From Phycisphaerae bacterium (lineage in GTDB: Bacteria; Planctomycetota; Phycisphaerae; SM23-33), in NCBI GenBank assembly GCA_030754715.1, contig JASLZV010000003.1, positions 1-20,725 on the forward strand: 20,725 nt of DNA, written 5' to 3'. Both the position numbers and the translations under genes were made by a program. Each line of letters opens with the position of its first letter. Positions within the stretch are counted from its first letter, which is position 1. Shown piece by piece: positions 1 to 7,866 of the stretch. The notes under the pieces were generated by a model. It made no database searches and was not told the origin of the DNA. It worked only from the letters and a program-made list of their open reading frames with translations.

Positions 1-996
1 GCCGAACCGGCCAATCCAATCAGCCCTTACAGCGATACCCAGGTTTGCCCGTATTGGGATGTCCGGCGCGGCCGATACGTTGCATATCTTCGCTACGGGC
101 CGCCCAACTCGCGGATCATCAGCCGAATTGAGAGCGAGGATTTCGTCAATTGGTCGCCAAAGGTAACCATCCTGTGGCCGGCACCAACAAACGAGAGCCG
201 TAAGGTCAAGATGGACCGTCCGTTTAGTACAAAACACTACGGCATGCGAGTGATGCCGTATGAGGGGGCGTACATCGGCCTGCTGACGGCCTACTACGGC
301 GAGACGATCCATCCGATTCCAAAGGACAAAGAAGAGTGGATGGACAAGACCAACACACAGCTTGCGTTCAGTCACAACGGGCTGACCTGGCAACGCGTGG
401 GCACGAATGGGGCCATTCCCTGGCGCAAGATGGACGATAACCGCAACTGGAAGAAGGCGTCCAAGGAGGCCGCTTTCATTCCCTATGGGCGTCACAAAAA
501 GGATTGGGACTGGGGTCAGATATATGCGTTCCAGCGGCCTGTGATCGTCGGAGACGAGATCTGGTTCTATTACGCCGGCACGGCCAACAGACACTGGGCC
601 AGTTATCACGGCGACACAATCAAGAGCGGCATCGGCTTGGCAAGGTTGCGGTTGGACGGGTTCGTTTCGGTCGATGCTAAAACACAAGGAACGATGACGA
701 CGAAGAAGTTTGTCTTCATCGGCGACACGCTGGAAGTAAACGCAAACGCCAAAGGCGGTTCGATTGTGGTCGAGGCGCTCAATGCCAAAGGCAAGGTTAT
801 TGAAGGGTTTTCAAAGACAGACTGCATACCCATTACCTCCGACAGTGTCCGGCACGTGCTGAAGTGGAAAGGCAAGAAAGACTGCCACCTGATCCAAGCT
901 CGGCCGATTCGCCTGCGATTCCACTTGAAGAAGGCCAAACTGTATTCATTCACGCCGCGGATCTGCCACAAGCATTACGTTCAGTCGTATGATTGA
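1..996 (+). CDS. Glycoside-hydrolase-like five-bladed beta-propeller protein, 3' part only
   Basis: The frame is open from base 1 to the TGA at 994-996, so the gene starts left of the window and about 331 C-terminal residues are visible. The first ~220 residues have the blade pattern of GH32/GH43/GH130-like propellers: SPYSDTQVCPYWD, then ISRIESEDFVNW, then QLAFSHNGLTW, then GDEIWFYYAG. The last ~100 residues (from GFVSVDA) form a beta-sandwich module with the run GSIVVEALNAKGKVIEGF, which I recall as a common C-terminal module of planctomycete secreted proteins. The likely role is extracellular or periplasmic carbohydrate binding or hydrolysis; the substrate cannot be read from sequence. The signal peptide and N-terminal catalytic residues would lie outside the window, so activity cannot be judged. 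The next gene begins 47 bp downstream and looks functionally unrelated. Confidence 0.75.
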   Translation, partial: AEPANPISPYSDTQVCPYWDVRRGRYVAYLRYGPPNSRIISRIESEDFVNWSPKVTILWPAPTNESRKVKMDRPFSTKHYGMRVMPYEGAYIGLLTAYYGETIHPIPKDKEEWMDKTNTQLAFSHNGLTWQRVGTNGAIPWRKMDDNRNWKKASKEAAFIPYGRHKKDWDWGQIYAFQRPVIVGDEIWFYYAGTANRHWASYHGDTIKSGIGLARLRLDGFVSVDAKTQGTMTTKKFVFIGDTLEVNANAKGGSIVVEALNAKGKVIEGFSKTDCIPITSDSVRHVLKWKGKKDCHLIQARPIRLRFHLKKAKLYSFTPRICHKHYVQSYD

Positions 997-1043
997 TCGG
1001 GAGAGGCTTGAGGTCGATAATCTTCTGAAAGCCGGGGCGTGAT

Positions 1044-1451
1044 ATGCGGCTATTTTGGGCGTCTATCACTTGTTGGGCAGATGGTATATCCGCTGTTCAA
1101 GTCGAGGATCCTGCTCCCACAGTCCTTTGGGCATCCAAGGGAACCTACCACGTGCGAATCGCCGTGGGGGAGGATCAGGTGGCCCAGGCCCGCGATGTGC
1201 TTGCAGACTGGGAGCGAACCCGTGCCCCACGAGCAAATCGGTTGTCCAGGACGTTTAGAAAGCAGGTCGTAATCGCCCTGGTGATCGCCGCTGTGCTCTC
1301 GGCAGGGCATGCGCTGTTGACAGGCCGCAGACTTGACCAGATCGACTGGGGAGGTATTGCAGAGGAATTGCTGCTTCTATGGTTGGTCAGTCTTGTCGTT
1401 CTGGCCAACCTTGGACGTCTATCCCGCAAGCGACGGCAGCAAGGACGCTAA
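1044..1451 (+). CDS. Small membrane protein, DUF2007-like N-terminus
   Basis: An ATG at 1044 opens a 135-residue protein; an in-frame TGA at 1026-1028 limits how far upstream it can start. Residues ~15-55 (ADGISAVQV, then YHVRIAVGEDQVAQARDVL) resemble the end of the DUF2007 putative signal-transducing domain, where a strand is followed by a helix with AR..L. Two hydrophobic segments follow, at about residues 74-93 and 107-125, and a basic tail (RKRRQQGR) ends the protein. The first ~15 residues are rich in Trp and Cys and do not look like the family start, so the true N-terminus may differ or may have suffered a frameshift. The ribosome binding site is weak. The function of DUF2007 is not established. 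The gene lies 125 bp upstream of dnaG and could share its transcript. Confidence 0.5.
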   Translation: MRLFWASITCWADGISAVQVEDPAPTVLWASKGTYHVRIAVGEDQVAQARDVLADWERTRAPRANRLSRTFRKQVVIALVIAAVLSAGHALLTGRRLDQIDWGGIAEELLLLWLVSLVVLANLGRLSRKRRQQGR

Positions 1452-1521
1452 CCAGTCGCTCCAGCGGTCGGGGGGATTGGCCCTTGATATTCGGGGCCCA
1501 AAAGCAGTAAGACAGGAACAG

Positions 1522-1535
1522 CCGCCGGGGCGGCG
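1522..1535 (+). other. GC-rich hairpin upstream of dnaG
   Basis: The sequence GCCGC-CGGG-GCGGC (with one further base) can fold into a five-pair stem with a four-base loop about 40 bases before the dnaG start. No U-run follows, so it is not a classical terminator. It may be chance in GC-rich DNA. Confidence 0.25.
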
Positions 1536-1576
1536 CGAGAATCCGAGAAGCGGAATTGGAAACCGGGAGGATCGGC

Positions 1577-3367
1577 TTGGCGAAGTTCGGCGAACAGTTT
1601 ATCCAGCAGGTTCAGCAGGCGATCGACATTGTCGAATTGATCGGTCAGTACGTCGCGCTGAAGCTTCGCGGCAAGGAGTACGTGGGGCTCTGCCCGTTTC
1701 ACGACGACAAGAAGCCGTCGCTGAACGTTTCGCCGACGAAGCAGATTTTCAAGTGCTTCGCCTGCGGGGCCGGCGGTGACGTTTTCAAGTTCCTGTCGCT
1801 GTACGAACAGTACAATTTTCCCGAGGCGGTCCGGGCCCTGGCCGAACGGGCACACATCCCCATACCGGCTGAATCGGCGGCACAGCGGCAGACGGCGCCG
1901 GGGTTAAGCAAGCCGGACCTGCTGAAGGTTACGGCGTTTGCGGTGGAGTTCTACCGCGAGCAACTCCACGGTCCTGCGGGCCGCGGGGCGCTGGACTACG
2001 CCCGGCGGCGCGGCCTGTCGGACGAGTCGATCGGACGGTTCGCCCTGGGCTACTCGCCGGACGGGTGGGACGGTCTGCTTACGCAGGGGCGGCGAGGAGG
2101 AATCAGCCAGGAGCAATTGGTGGCGGCCGGCCTAGCGCTGCGGCGGGAAGGCGGCGGCTGTTACGACCGCTTCCGCCACCGGCTGATGTTTCCGATATTC
2201 GATCCGACGGGCAGCGTGATCGCGTTCGGCGGGCGGGCCTTGAGCGAACAGGAGCGGGCCAAGTACATCAACAGTCCCGAGTCGGTGCTGTTCGACAAGT
2301 CGGGGCAACTGTTTGCCTTCAACTGGGCCCGCGAGCAGATCAAGGCAAGCGGTACGGCGGTCGTTGTGGAGGGGTATCTCGACGCCCTGATCCCGCTTCA
2401 GGCGGGGGTGGGGAACGTGGTGGCTACCCTGGGCACGGCGCTGACCGAACGGCACGTGCGGATGCTGGCCAACCACGCCCGTGAGGTGGTGCTGGTGTTT
2501 GACGCCGACCAGGCGGGTGCTGCGGCTGCGGAGCGGGCGATGGAGATCTTCATGGCCCAGCAGGTCCACGTCCGGGTGGCTACCATTCCGGCAGGCAAGG
2601 ATCCGTGCGACTACTGCCTTGGTGAAGGTCCCGAGGCCCTGCAGGCGTTGATTGCCGATGCGCCCGACGCCATGCAGCATGCATGGGACCGGCGGCTGGC
2701 GGAATATCAGCAGGCGGGGGGCAGCCCGGCTGATCGCCAGAAGGCAGTGCGGGAGTTCCTGCGTCTGGTGGCCTGCTCGGCGGCGTACGGGGCGATTGAC
2801 GAACTTCGGCAGGGGCAACTGGCCCAGCACATCGGACACATACTGAACGTACCGGCGGCGGACCTGCAGCAGGAGATGCGTCGCCTGTCGCGGCAGGCGC
2901 GCGGGCGGGCGCAGACCGGCGGCGCACCTGCGCCAAGAGATTCCGAAATGATCACGAAAGACCCGCATCGCATCATTTTGCAGGTGCTGCTGAATCAGCC
3001 GGAACTTTTCGGAGGTGTAAACGAACGGGTCGGGGCGGACGACTTTACCAACGAGCAACTCGCCCCGGTAGCGCAGAAGGTGTGGTCACTGGGCCGCGAG
3101 GATCGGTTGACACTGGAGGCGGTGATGGGCTCGGAGGAAATGTTCCCCTACAGCCAACTCCTGGCGGACCTGGCGATGGCCGGCGAGCGGCTGGGGCAAG
3201 ACGGAGGAGCACAGGCGATGGACAAGGCGGTGGAGAACCTCCTGTACCAACGCAGCAACCGGGAGATTAAACAACTCCAGGCCGGGCGGTTGGACGATGA
3301 GGCGCTGCGGCAACTCTCCGAGCACCACCGCCGGCCGGACCAGCGGCGGGCCCCGAGAATCCAGTGA
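1577..3367 (+). CDS. dnaG: DNA primase DnaG
   Basis: DnaG synthesises RNA primers at the replication fork in partnership with DnaB helicase. The TTG at 1577 is chosen because GGGAGG lies at 1565-1570, six bases upstream, and because the protein then begins MAKFGEQFIQQV, as primases usually do; that gives 596 residues, a normal length. The CHC2 zinc-binding domain is visible with Cys39, His42, Cys60 and Cys63. The catalytic core follows, and the TOPRIM centre shows Glu265 in VVVEGYLDA and the Asp309/Asp311 pair in LVFDADQAG. From about residue 460 (DPHRIILQVLLNQPELF) the helical DnaB-binding region begins. Downstream lies a convergent gene, not rpoD, so the classic rpsU-dnaG-rpoD arrangement is absent. 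All key residues are present and nothing suggests damage. Confidence 0.96.
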   Translation: MAKFGEQFIQQVQQAIDIVELIGQYVALKLRGKEYVGLCPFHDDKKPSLNVSPTKQIFKCFACGAGGDVFKFLSLYEQYNFPEAVRALAERAHIPIPAESAAQRQTAPGLSKPDLLKVTAFAVEFYREQLHGPAGRGALDYARRRGLSDESIGRFALGYSPDGWDGLLTQGRRGGISQEQLVAAGLALRREGGGCYDRFRHRLMFPIFDPTGSVIAFGGRALSEQERAKYINSPESVLFDKSGQLFAFNWAREQIKASGTAVVVEGYLDALIPLQAGVGNVVATLGTALTERHVRMLANHAREVVLVFDADQAGAAAAERAMEIFMAQQVHVRVATIPAGKDPCDYCLGEGPEALQALIADAPDAMQHAWDRRLAEYQQAGGSPADRQKAVREFLRLVACSAAYGAIDELRQGQLAQHIGHILNVPAADLQQEMRRLSRQARGRAQTGGAPAPRDSEMITKDPHRIILQVLLNQPELFGGVNERVGADDFTNEQLAPVAQKVWSLGREDRLTLEAVMGSEEMFPYSQLLADLAMAGERLGQDGGAQAMDKAVENLLYQRSNREIKQLQAGRLDDEALRQLSEHHRRPDQRRAPRIQ

Positions 3368-3379
3368 CGGGGTTTCGAG

Positions 3380-3415
3380 TTGGGGCTTGTGCGGGCCGGC
3401 GGCGGCCGGGCAGGA
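3380..3415 (+). repeat. Intergenic GC-rich element, copy 1, after dnaG
   Basis: Starting 12 bases after the dnaG stop, TTGGGGCTTGTG-C-GGGCCGG matches the sequence after the stop of the 1355-residue gene (17827-17845) at 19 of 20 positions with one inserted base. GGCCG and CGGCC just downstream can pair as a short stem. The rest of the 124-bp convergent gap (3368-3491) shows no gene and no T-tract terminator. Confidence 0.4.
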
Positions 3416-3491
3416 GACAAATCACAATCATCGCCATCACACCACATCCGCAGGCGGGATGAACGGCCGGGGCTCTGGAGCACTTATCGCC

Positions 3492-6155
3492 CTATTGGTT
3501 ATTCAGTATTTTCTTGAGGGCGCGGTAGTCGATCTTTCCGGCGGGCAGGATGGGGATTTCGTCCAGGCGAATCACGCGGCAGATGGTGTGCAGGCCCGAG
3601 AGCCCCGCGGCGCGAATCTGCTCGTTGACGGCGGAGCGGCCGACATCTAACGTGGTAAACAATACCAGTTCCGGCGGGTCGGTATCCTCCGCGGCCGAGA
3701 CCGCCAGTGTCGGCTTTTCGGTCCCGTCGGGCTGGAAGAGTTCCTGGAGTACGGCCTCGATGGCCGGCAGGGAGATCATCTCTCCACCGAGTTTGACGAA
3801 TCGCCCCAGCCGCCCGCAAAACGTCATCACCCCCTCGGCGTCCTGGAAAACCAGGTCGCCGGTGCGGTACCACGTGCGTCCGTCAAACTCCACAAACGGC
3901 GAAGGGCCCTGATAGTTGAGATATCCGGCAAACACGCTGGGGCCGCGGACCAGGAGCATTCCTCGCTGCTCGCGCCGGACCGGCCCGGCGGGCCCAGCGG
4001 CGGCGGCAACCACCACGTGCTCCAGCGAGCCCAATACCTTGCCGATCGTGCCGGGGGTGGGAGACTTCTCATCGTTGAGAGAAATGAACGGTGAGCACTC
4101 GGTTACGCCGTAACCCTCCAGGATGACGGCGTGCGGGCAGCGGGTCGCCAGCGACTCATATACGCGCCGGCTGCACTTTTCCGCACCTGTGACGGCCATC
4201 CGGAGGGTAGCCAACTGCTCGTTGGTTGACGCGCGGACAATCCCGCTGAGGAACGTTGGGGTGCCCAACAGCACGGTGAGGCGGTAGGCCTGAATAATCC
4301 GCCCGATGGCCTGGGCTTCGGTGGGGTTGGGGTGATACACCACCGGGAGGCCGAGGCACAGCGCGGTCAACATGGACCCGGACAGACCGAACGAGTGGAA
4401 CGGCGGCAGGATGCCGATCATCCGGTCGTTTTCGCGCAGGGCCACCGCGCGGACCACGTCGCTAAGATTGGCCAGGATGTTGCGGTGGCTGAGCGGAACG
4501 GCCTTGGGCAAGCTTTCCGAGCCGCTGGTGAAGAGGATGACGGCCGTGGGGTCGATTTTGGCCCGCTCTAGCGACGTCCACCGCAGCCGACCGGCCAGCC
4601 AGCATCGCAGTTTTCGCAATGTCCCCAGCCGGCGGACGATGTTTTGAAGGTATTCCAGTCGCCCGGACAGGCCGCCCAGGTCCAGGCCCTGTGTGGCGAG
4701 CCGGTCAATCAGTGCACGGGCGGTGAGGATGCGTTCGACGCCGGCCAGGTCCAGGACGTGACGGATGTTTCGCAGCCCGAGGGTCCAGTTAATCATCACC
4801 GGCGTCTTGCCGGCGAACATGGCGGCCAGGTAAACGACGTTTGCAGCCACCGACGCGGGCAGCATGATGCCCACACGTTCGCCGGGCAGATTTTCGATGG
4901 GGCCTTTGAGGGCCATGATTCCCCTAACAACGTCGCGGTAGGTTCTGGTCCCGGCGATCTGGTCGGCAATGATGACCCTGTCGGGGGTGCGGCGGGCCCG
5001 GTCGAGGAAGGCCTCTGCGATAGTCGCTCCGGTCGGCGGGCCAACGCGGGCATTTTCGGGGGTCTCGGTGAACCATGCGGCGGGTATGGGCTTCATCTCC
5101 ACCGGGGCGGTAACGATGGCCTTTCCGCAGGCGGCCAGCATCACGTCGCCGGCGGTATGCAGGGACTCGGGGTCATCGCAGACAAAGCCGAACTCTTTGT
5201 CCAGCCACACGATCAGGCCGGCACGGGACAGGCTGTCGAGTCCCAGGTCGCGTGCCAGGCGGCTTTGGGGGGAGATGTCCCGGCGTTCGCATCCGGTCAG
5301 TTCGGCCAGATGGTCGCAGACGGCCTGCCGCGTGGGGGCCGGCACGTCGGCTGCGTCGCCCTCAATGGCGGGCCACTGCGGTTCAGGCCTCTGTTGCGGC
5401 CGCCAGCCGCGCCAGAAAGTGTATGGCACGTGAGTATGGTGCGGTGGGTTTAGGTTATAAAACGCCTCCAGGTAGCGGTTGATCGTGTTGCGGTCGGCCG
5501 TGCGGGGCAGGCCCCCGGGGCCCCAAGGCGGGTCATCCGGTTCGGCGAACTCGATGGTAACGTCTCGGCGCGGGTTGAAGAATATCCCGCCGGCCAACAG
5601 GCTCAAGATACCTTTCTTGAGGGCTTTACCGACGAAGGGTTTCCGTCCGGACGCCCAACTGAAGCTACTGCCCCACATCCCGCGCATGCGTACGAGGACC
5701 ACCCGCACCTCGGGCAGCCGGGCCAGGATGGTTTCCACGGCGCTGGTTGCGCCAAGATCCTCAAGCCGCGACTTGCACAACCGGCCGGCCGGGTAGAGCA
5801 GGATGTTGCGCCCGGCCTCCAGATCGGCGACGCACCGGTCGAGTGCCCGGGTGATTTGCTCGCGTCCGGCCAGCCCGTATCGCCCGACGTCGGGAATCAC
5901 CAGGGCGTCGCTTCGCTTGGCCAGCCGGCGAATGAAGAAGATATCCACCTCGTCCTGGTCGGCCACCGCACGTGGCGTGAAGGCCTTTTGCAGGACCGAC
6001 ATGAGGATGATCGGGTCGATCAGGGCCGGATGATTCGGCAGAAACAGGATACCGGTACGCCCGCGGGCGGCCAGAGGCTCCAGGCCGATCAGGCGGATGC
6101 GGTATCGCAGCCACAGGCAGAACCTCACGAAAACCCTAAGCAGGCGATCAAGCAC
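3492..6155 (-). CDS. aas: Acyltransferase / ACP / acyl-ACP synthetase fusion (Aas-like)
   Basis: This 887-residue protein has three parts. Residues ~1-250 form a PlsC-type acyltransferase with the HX4D motif (NHPALID, His42 and Asp47) and a YPAGRL motif near 121. Residues ~275-345 form an acyl carrier protein with the phosphopantetheine site at Ser308 in LGLDSLS. Residues ~380-887 form an adenylate-forming ligase with LFTSGSESLPKAVPLSH (ATP loop), YGVTECSP, YRTGDL and a C-terminal PAGKIDYRAL with the lysine that contacts the adenylate. In E. coli, Aas activates fatty acid onto ACP and acylates 2-acyl-glycerophosphoethanolamine; the fusion here would carry its own ACP. The GTG start at 6155 overlaps the stop of the lplT-like gene by 8 bases, so translation is probably coupled. 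The protein likely sits on the inner face of the cytoplasmic membrane. The exact acceptor lipid is unproven. Confidence 0.88.
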   Translation of the reverse strand: MLDRLLRVFVRFCLWLRYRIRLIGLEPLAARGRTGILFLPNHPALIDPIILMSVLQKAFTPRAVADQDEVDIFFIRRLAKRSDALVIPDVGRYGLAGREQITRALDRCVADLEAGRNILLYPAGRLCKSRLEDLGATSAVETILARLPEVRVVLVRMRGMWGSSFSWASGRKPFVGKALKKGILSLLAGGIFFNPRRDVTIEFAEPDDPPWGPGGLPRTADRNTINRYLEAFYNLNPPHHTHVPYTFWRGWRPQQRPEPQWPAIEGDAADVPAPTRQAVCDHLAELTGCERRDISPQSRLARDLGLDSLSRAGLIVWLDKEFGFVCDDPESLHTAGDVMLAACGKAIVTAPVEMKPIPAAWFTETPENARVGPPTGATIAEAFLDRARRTPDRVIIADQIAGTRTYRDVVRGIMALKGPIENLPGERVGIMLPASVAANVVYLAAMFAGKTPVMINWTLGLRNIRHVLDLAGVERILTARALIDRLATQGLDLGGLSGRLEYLQNIVRRLGTLRKLRCWLAGRLRWTSLERAKIDPTAVILFTSGSESLPKAVPLSHRNILANLSDVVRAVALRENDRMIGILPPFHSFGLSGSMLTALCLGLPVVYHPNPTEAQAIGRIIQAYRLTVLLGTPTFLSGIVRASTNEQLATLRMAVTGAEKCSRRVYESLATRCPHAVILEGYGVTECSPFISLNDEKSPTPGTIGKVLGSLEHVVVAAAAGPAGPVRREQRGMLLVRGPSVFAGYLNYQGPSPFVEFDGRTWYRTGDLVFQDAEGVMTFCGRLGRFVKLGGEMISLPAIEAVLQELFQPDGTEKPTLAVSAAEDTDPPELVLFTTLDVGRSAVNEQIRAAGLSGLHTICRVIRLDEIPILPAGKIDYRALKKILNNQ

Positions 6156-7395
6156 GCTCAGTATCCTTCAGCCGAAGAGCGACCCAGACAAAGATACCGG
6201 TGACCAGGGCTATCACCGCCACGCCCGCGAAGCAATTTGTCGGCGAGAGGAAGGATTGCAGCCAGAAGAACACCCCGGCCGACAGAAGCATTCCGATAAA
6301 CGCCGCGCAATTGGCCGCTGCAATCACCGCGCCCTTCCGCTCAGGGTCGGGTCGGACCTGGATGAAACTCTCACACGGGATCAGCATGACCCCGCCGGCG
6401 ATTCCCATCATAGCCAGCAAAGAATAGAGAAACACCCGCTGATAGGCCGGGGGCACCAGGGGAGCAAAGGGCACGACCGCAGCCAAGGCGGCCATGGCCA
6501 CCGCCATCCAGGGCAGCAGGCGATACCACCTCCGGTCGTGGGGAATCCGGGCGGCGATTAATCCTCCGACGACCACCCCGACGAGCAGGGCGAGGATCAG
6601 GTTCGATGCGCCTGCTTCTTCCCAGAAGAACTGCTTCAGAGACAGCCTAGAGAGGATTGGAATCAGGAGCGAGCCGACAAACCACACAAAGACATCCGCA
6701 ACGAGGATGATGGCCAGGAGTGAATCCTTTCTCAGAGACCACAGCGTGGCCATGGTGTCCCACAGTCCGCGCCATGGGAACCTGACGGTGGGGTCGGCCG
6801 CCGGGCGGCGCGGCACGAAAAGACCGATCACCACCCCCACCAACGCGACGGCCACCACCACAAGGCCGACCACAACGCGCCCAAAACTCGCGGTCCCCCA
6901 TGGGGGTCCCTTCAGTCCCAGCGCGTGGCCGGCGAGACCCGTACCGGCAAGGATGGCGACAGTCACGACCGCTTGCAGAACGGCGTTGGCCTTGATTACG
7001 CCAGAGGGGGGGTAGAGTTCCGGGATGCTTCCTTTGAGGCTGGGGCTGAAGATAGCCGATTGGGTGGCCATAATAACCAGCATGGCCATGATCAGCGGCC
7101 AGGAGCCCACGATTATCCCCGCCGCCCCGCAGAGCATCGCGGCCAGTTCCAGGGCCTTGGCAAAGATGACGACGCTGCGCTTCGGGAACCTGTCGGCCAT
7201 CCAGCCCGCCTGAGCGGACAGGAGGATAAACGGCAGGAAAAACACGACCATGACCCAGTGCTCCATGCCGAAAGCCAGCAGGATAACGGCGGTCTTGAAG
7301 AAGTTGTCGTTGAACGCACCGAGGGCGTAGGCGCCGGTCATCGCGGCAAACTGGCCTCGGGCGCTGCCAAACCGGTCTTTCGCGCGGCTGTCCAT
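6148..7395 (-). CDS. lplT: MFS transporter, lysophospholipid transporter LplT-like
   Basis: A polytopic major-facilitator protein with about 12 hydrophobic segments and 415 residues when read from the ATG at 7395. Near the N-terminus it has GAFNDNFFKTA, typical of LplT, and then the MFS motif A as AGWMADRFPKRS. The family flips or imports lysophospholipids across the inner membrane for re-acylation by Aas. The gene sits directly upstream of the Aas-like gene and overlaps it by 8 bases, which repeats the enterobacterial lplT-aas order and strongly supports the assignment. The frame could be extended to a TTG at 7449, but the extra 18 residues come from a repetitive TTTGGGATTTG-like spacer and look non-coding. 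Neither start has a clear Shine-Dalgarno sequence. Confidence 0.85.
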   Translation of the reverse strand: MDSRAKDRFGSARGQFAAMTGAYALGAFNDNFFKTAVILLAFGMEHWVMVVFFLPFILLSAQAGWMADRFPKRSVVIFAKALELAAMLCGAAGIIVGSWPLIMAMLVIMATQSAIFSPSLKGSIPELYPPSGVIKANAVLQAVVTVAILAGTGLAGHALGLKGPPWGTASFGRVVVGLVVVAVALVGVVIGLFVPRRPAADPTVRFPWRGLWDTMATLWSLRKDSLLAIILVADVFVWFVGSLLIPILSRLSLKQFFWEEAGASNLILALLVGVVVGGLIAARIPHDRRWYRLLPWMAVAMAALAAVVPFAPLVPPAYQRVFLYSLLAMMGIAGGVMLIPCESFIQVRPDPERKGAVIAAANCAAFIGMLLSAGVFFWLQSFLSPTNCFAGVAVIALVTGIFVWVALRLKDTERA

Positions 7396-7644
7396 AGATG
7401 CAGAGAGTCCCAAATCACGAACCGCAAATTCCGACAAATCCCAAAACAACGGACAGGATGGCCTGTTTCCTTTACGGCGTTTTGCCCGTGGGCGCCGCGG
7501 GAAAATCGCCGGTATTCATCAGACGCCAAGCGAGCCGAGGATCGGCCGCTGGAGGGCGCCAGCATGCTTAGACTCCTGAAGCTGCCGCGACAAGAACCCC
7601 GCCGGTCAAAACGATGCCCTTCAATTTCGAAGCCACGGCCGTCT

Positions 7645-7673
7645 CCAAAACCCCTCCCGCTTACGGGGTTTGG
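7645..7673. repeat. Inverted repeat / hairpin AAACCCC...GGGGTTT
   Basis: AAACCCC at 7648-7654 pairs perfectly with GGGGTTT at 7665-7671 across a 10-base loop, and CC/GG at 7645-7646 and 7672-7673 extends the stem around a single bulged A. On the minus strand the stem is followed by TTTTGG, a weak terminator-like tail. No gene ends here, so a role in the leader of the leftward transcript or as a protein site is as likely. Confidence 0.5.
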
Positions 7674-7699
7674 AACCGTTCCGGTGCGGCTGCGGACCG

Positions 7700-7746
7700 C
7701 TGAGTCAGATTCCAAACGCAGCGTAACACCTTTTGGAACCGCTCAG
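7700..7746. repeat. Inverted repeat CTGAG-TTCCAAA...TTTGGAA-CTCAG
   Basis: Two nested arms pair: CTGAG (7700-7704) with CTCAG (7742-7746), and TTCCAAA (7710-7716) with TTTGGAA (7732-7738). The element TTTGGAACCG also occurs just upstream at 7669-7678 as part of the neighbouring hairpin. The symmetry and its place between divergent operons suggest a regulator site or a decayed repeat element, but no binding protein can be named. Confidence 0.4.
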
Positions 7747-7816
7747 TATGATAAGCGCGCCTTCGACAAAATCAAGGCCCACCCAAGGTGAGGTGGAAGA
7801 ATGTAACTGCGGAGGA

Positions 7817-7845
7817 TTGTCAATTCCCATCGGTTTGGATAGTAT
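7817..7845 (+). promoter_or_regulatory. Predicted sigma-70-type promoter for the glycosyltransferase cluster
   Basis: TTGTCA (7817-7822) and TAGTAT (7840-7845) are separated by exactly 17 bases and lie just before the first gene of the rightward cluster. Transcription would start near 7852, which leaves a very short leader with GAAAGG at 7853-7858 as ribosome binding site. This is pattern matching only. Confidence 0.5.
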
Positions 7846-7866
7846 TACGCGCGAAAGGTCCGCGAC

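Larger units (their letters stand above)
7396..7866. other. Divergent intergenic region
   Basis: These 471 bp separate the minus-strand lplT-aas pair from the rightward glycosyltransferase cluster. I see no convincing gene in it. It holds two inverted repeats (7645-7673 and 7700-7746), a near-consensus promoter facing right (7817-7845), and a GATTTGGGA-like repetitive stretch next to the lplT start. No leftward promoter could be picked with confidence. Confidence 0.6.

Noticed and set aside
4644..5453. Plus-strand frame of 269 residues inside the Aas-like gene
   Set aside because: The minus-strand frame has intact ACP and ligase motifs throughout this stretch; the plus-strand translation is Gly/Asp/Gln-rich without domain features.
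7396..7449. An 18-residue N-terminal extension of the LplT-like protein from TTG at 7449
   Set aside because: The DNA consists of repetitive GATTTGGGA-like spacer and the MFS family normally starts close to the GAFNDNFF segment, so the ATG at 7395 is preferred.
6925..7791. Plus-strand frame of 288 residues over the start of the lplT-like gene
   Set aside because: It overlaps the MFS coding region antisense and then runs through the control region; no domain and no ribosome binding site.
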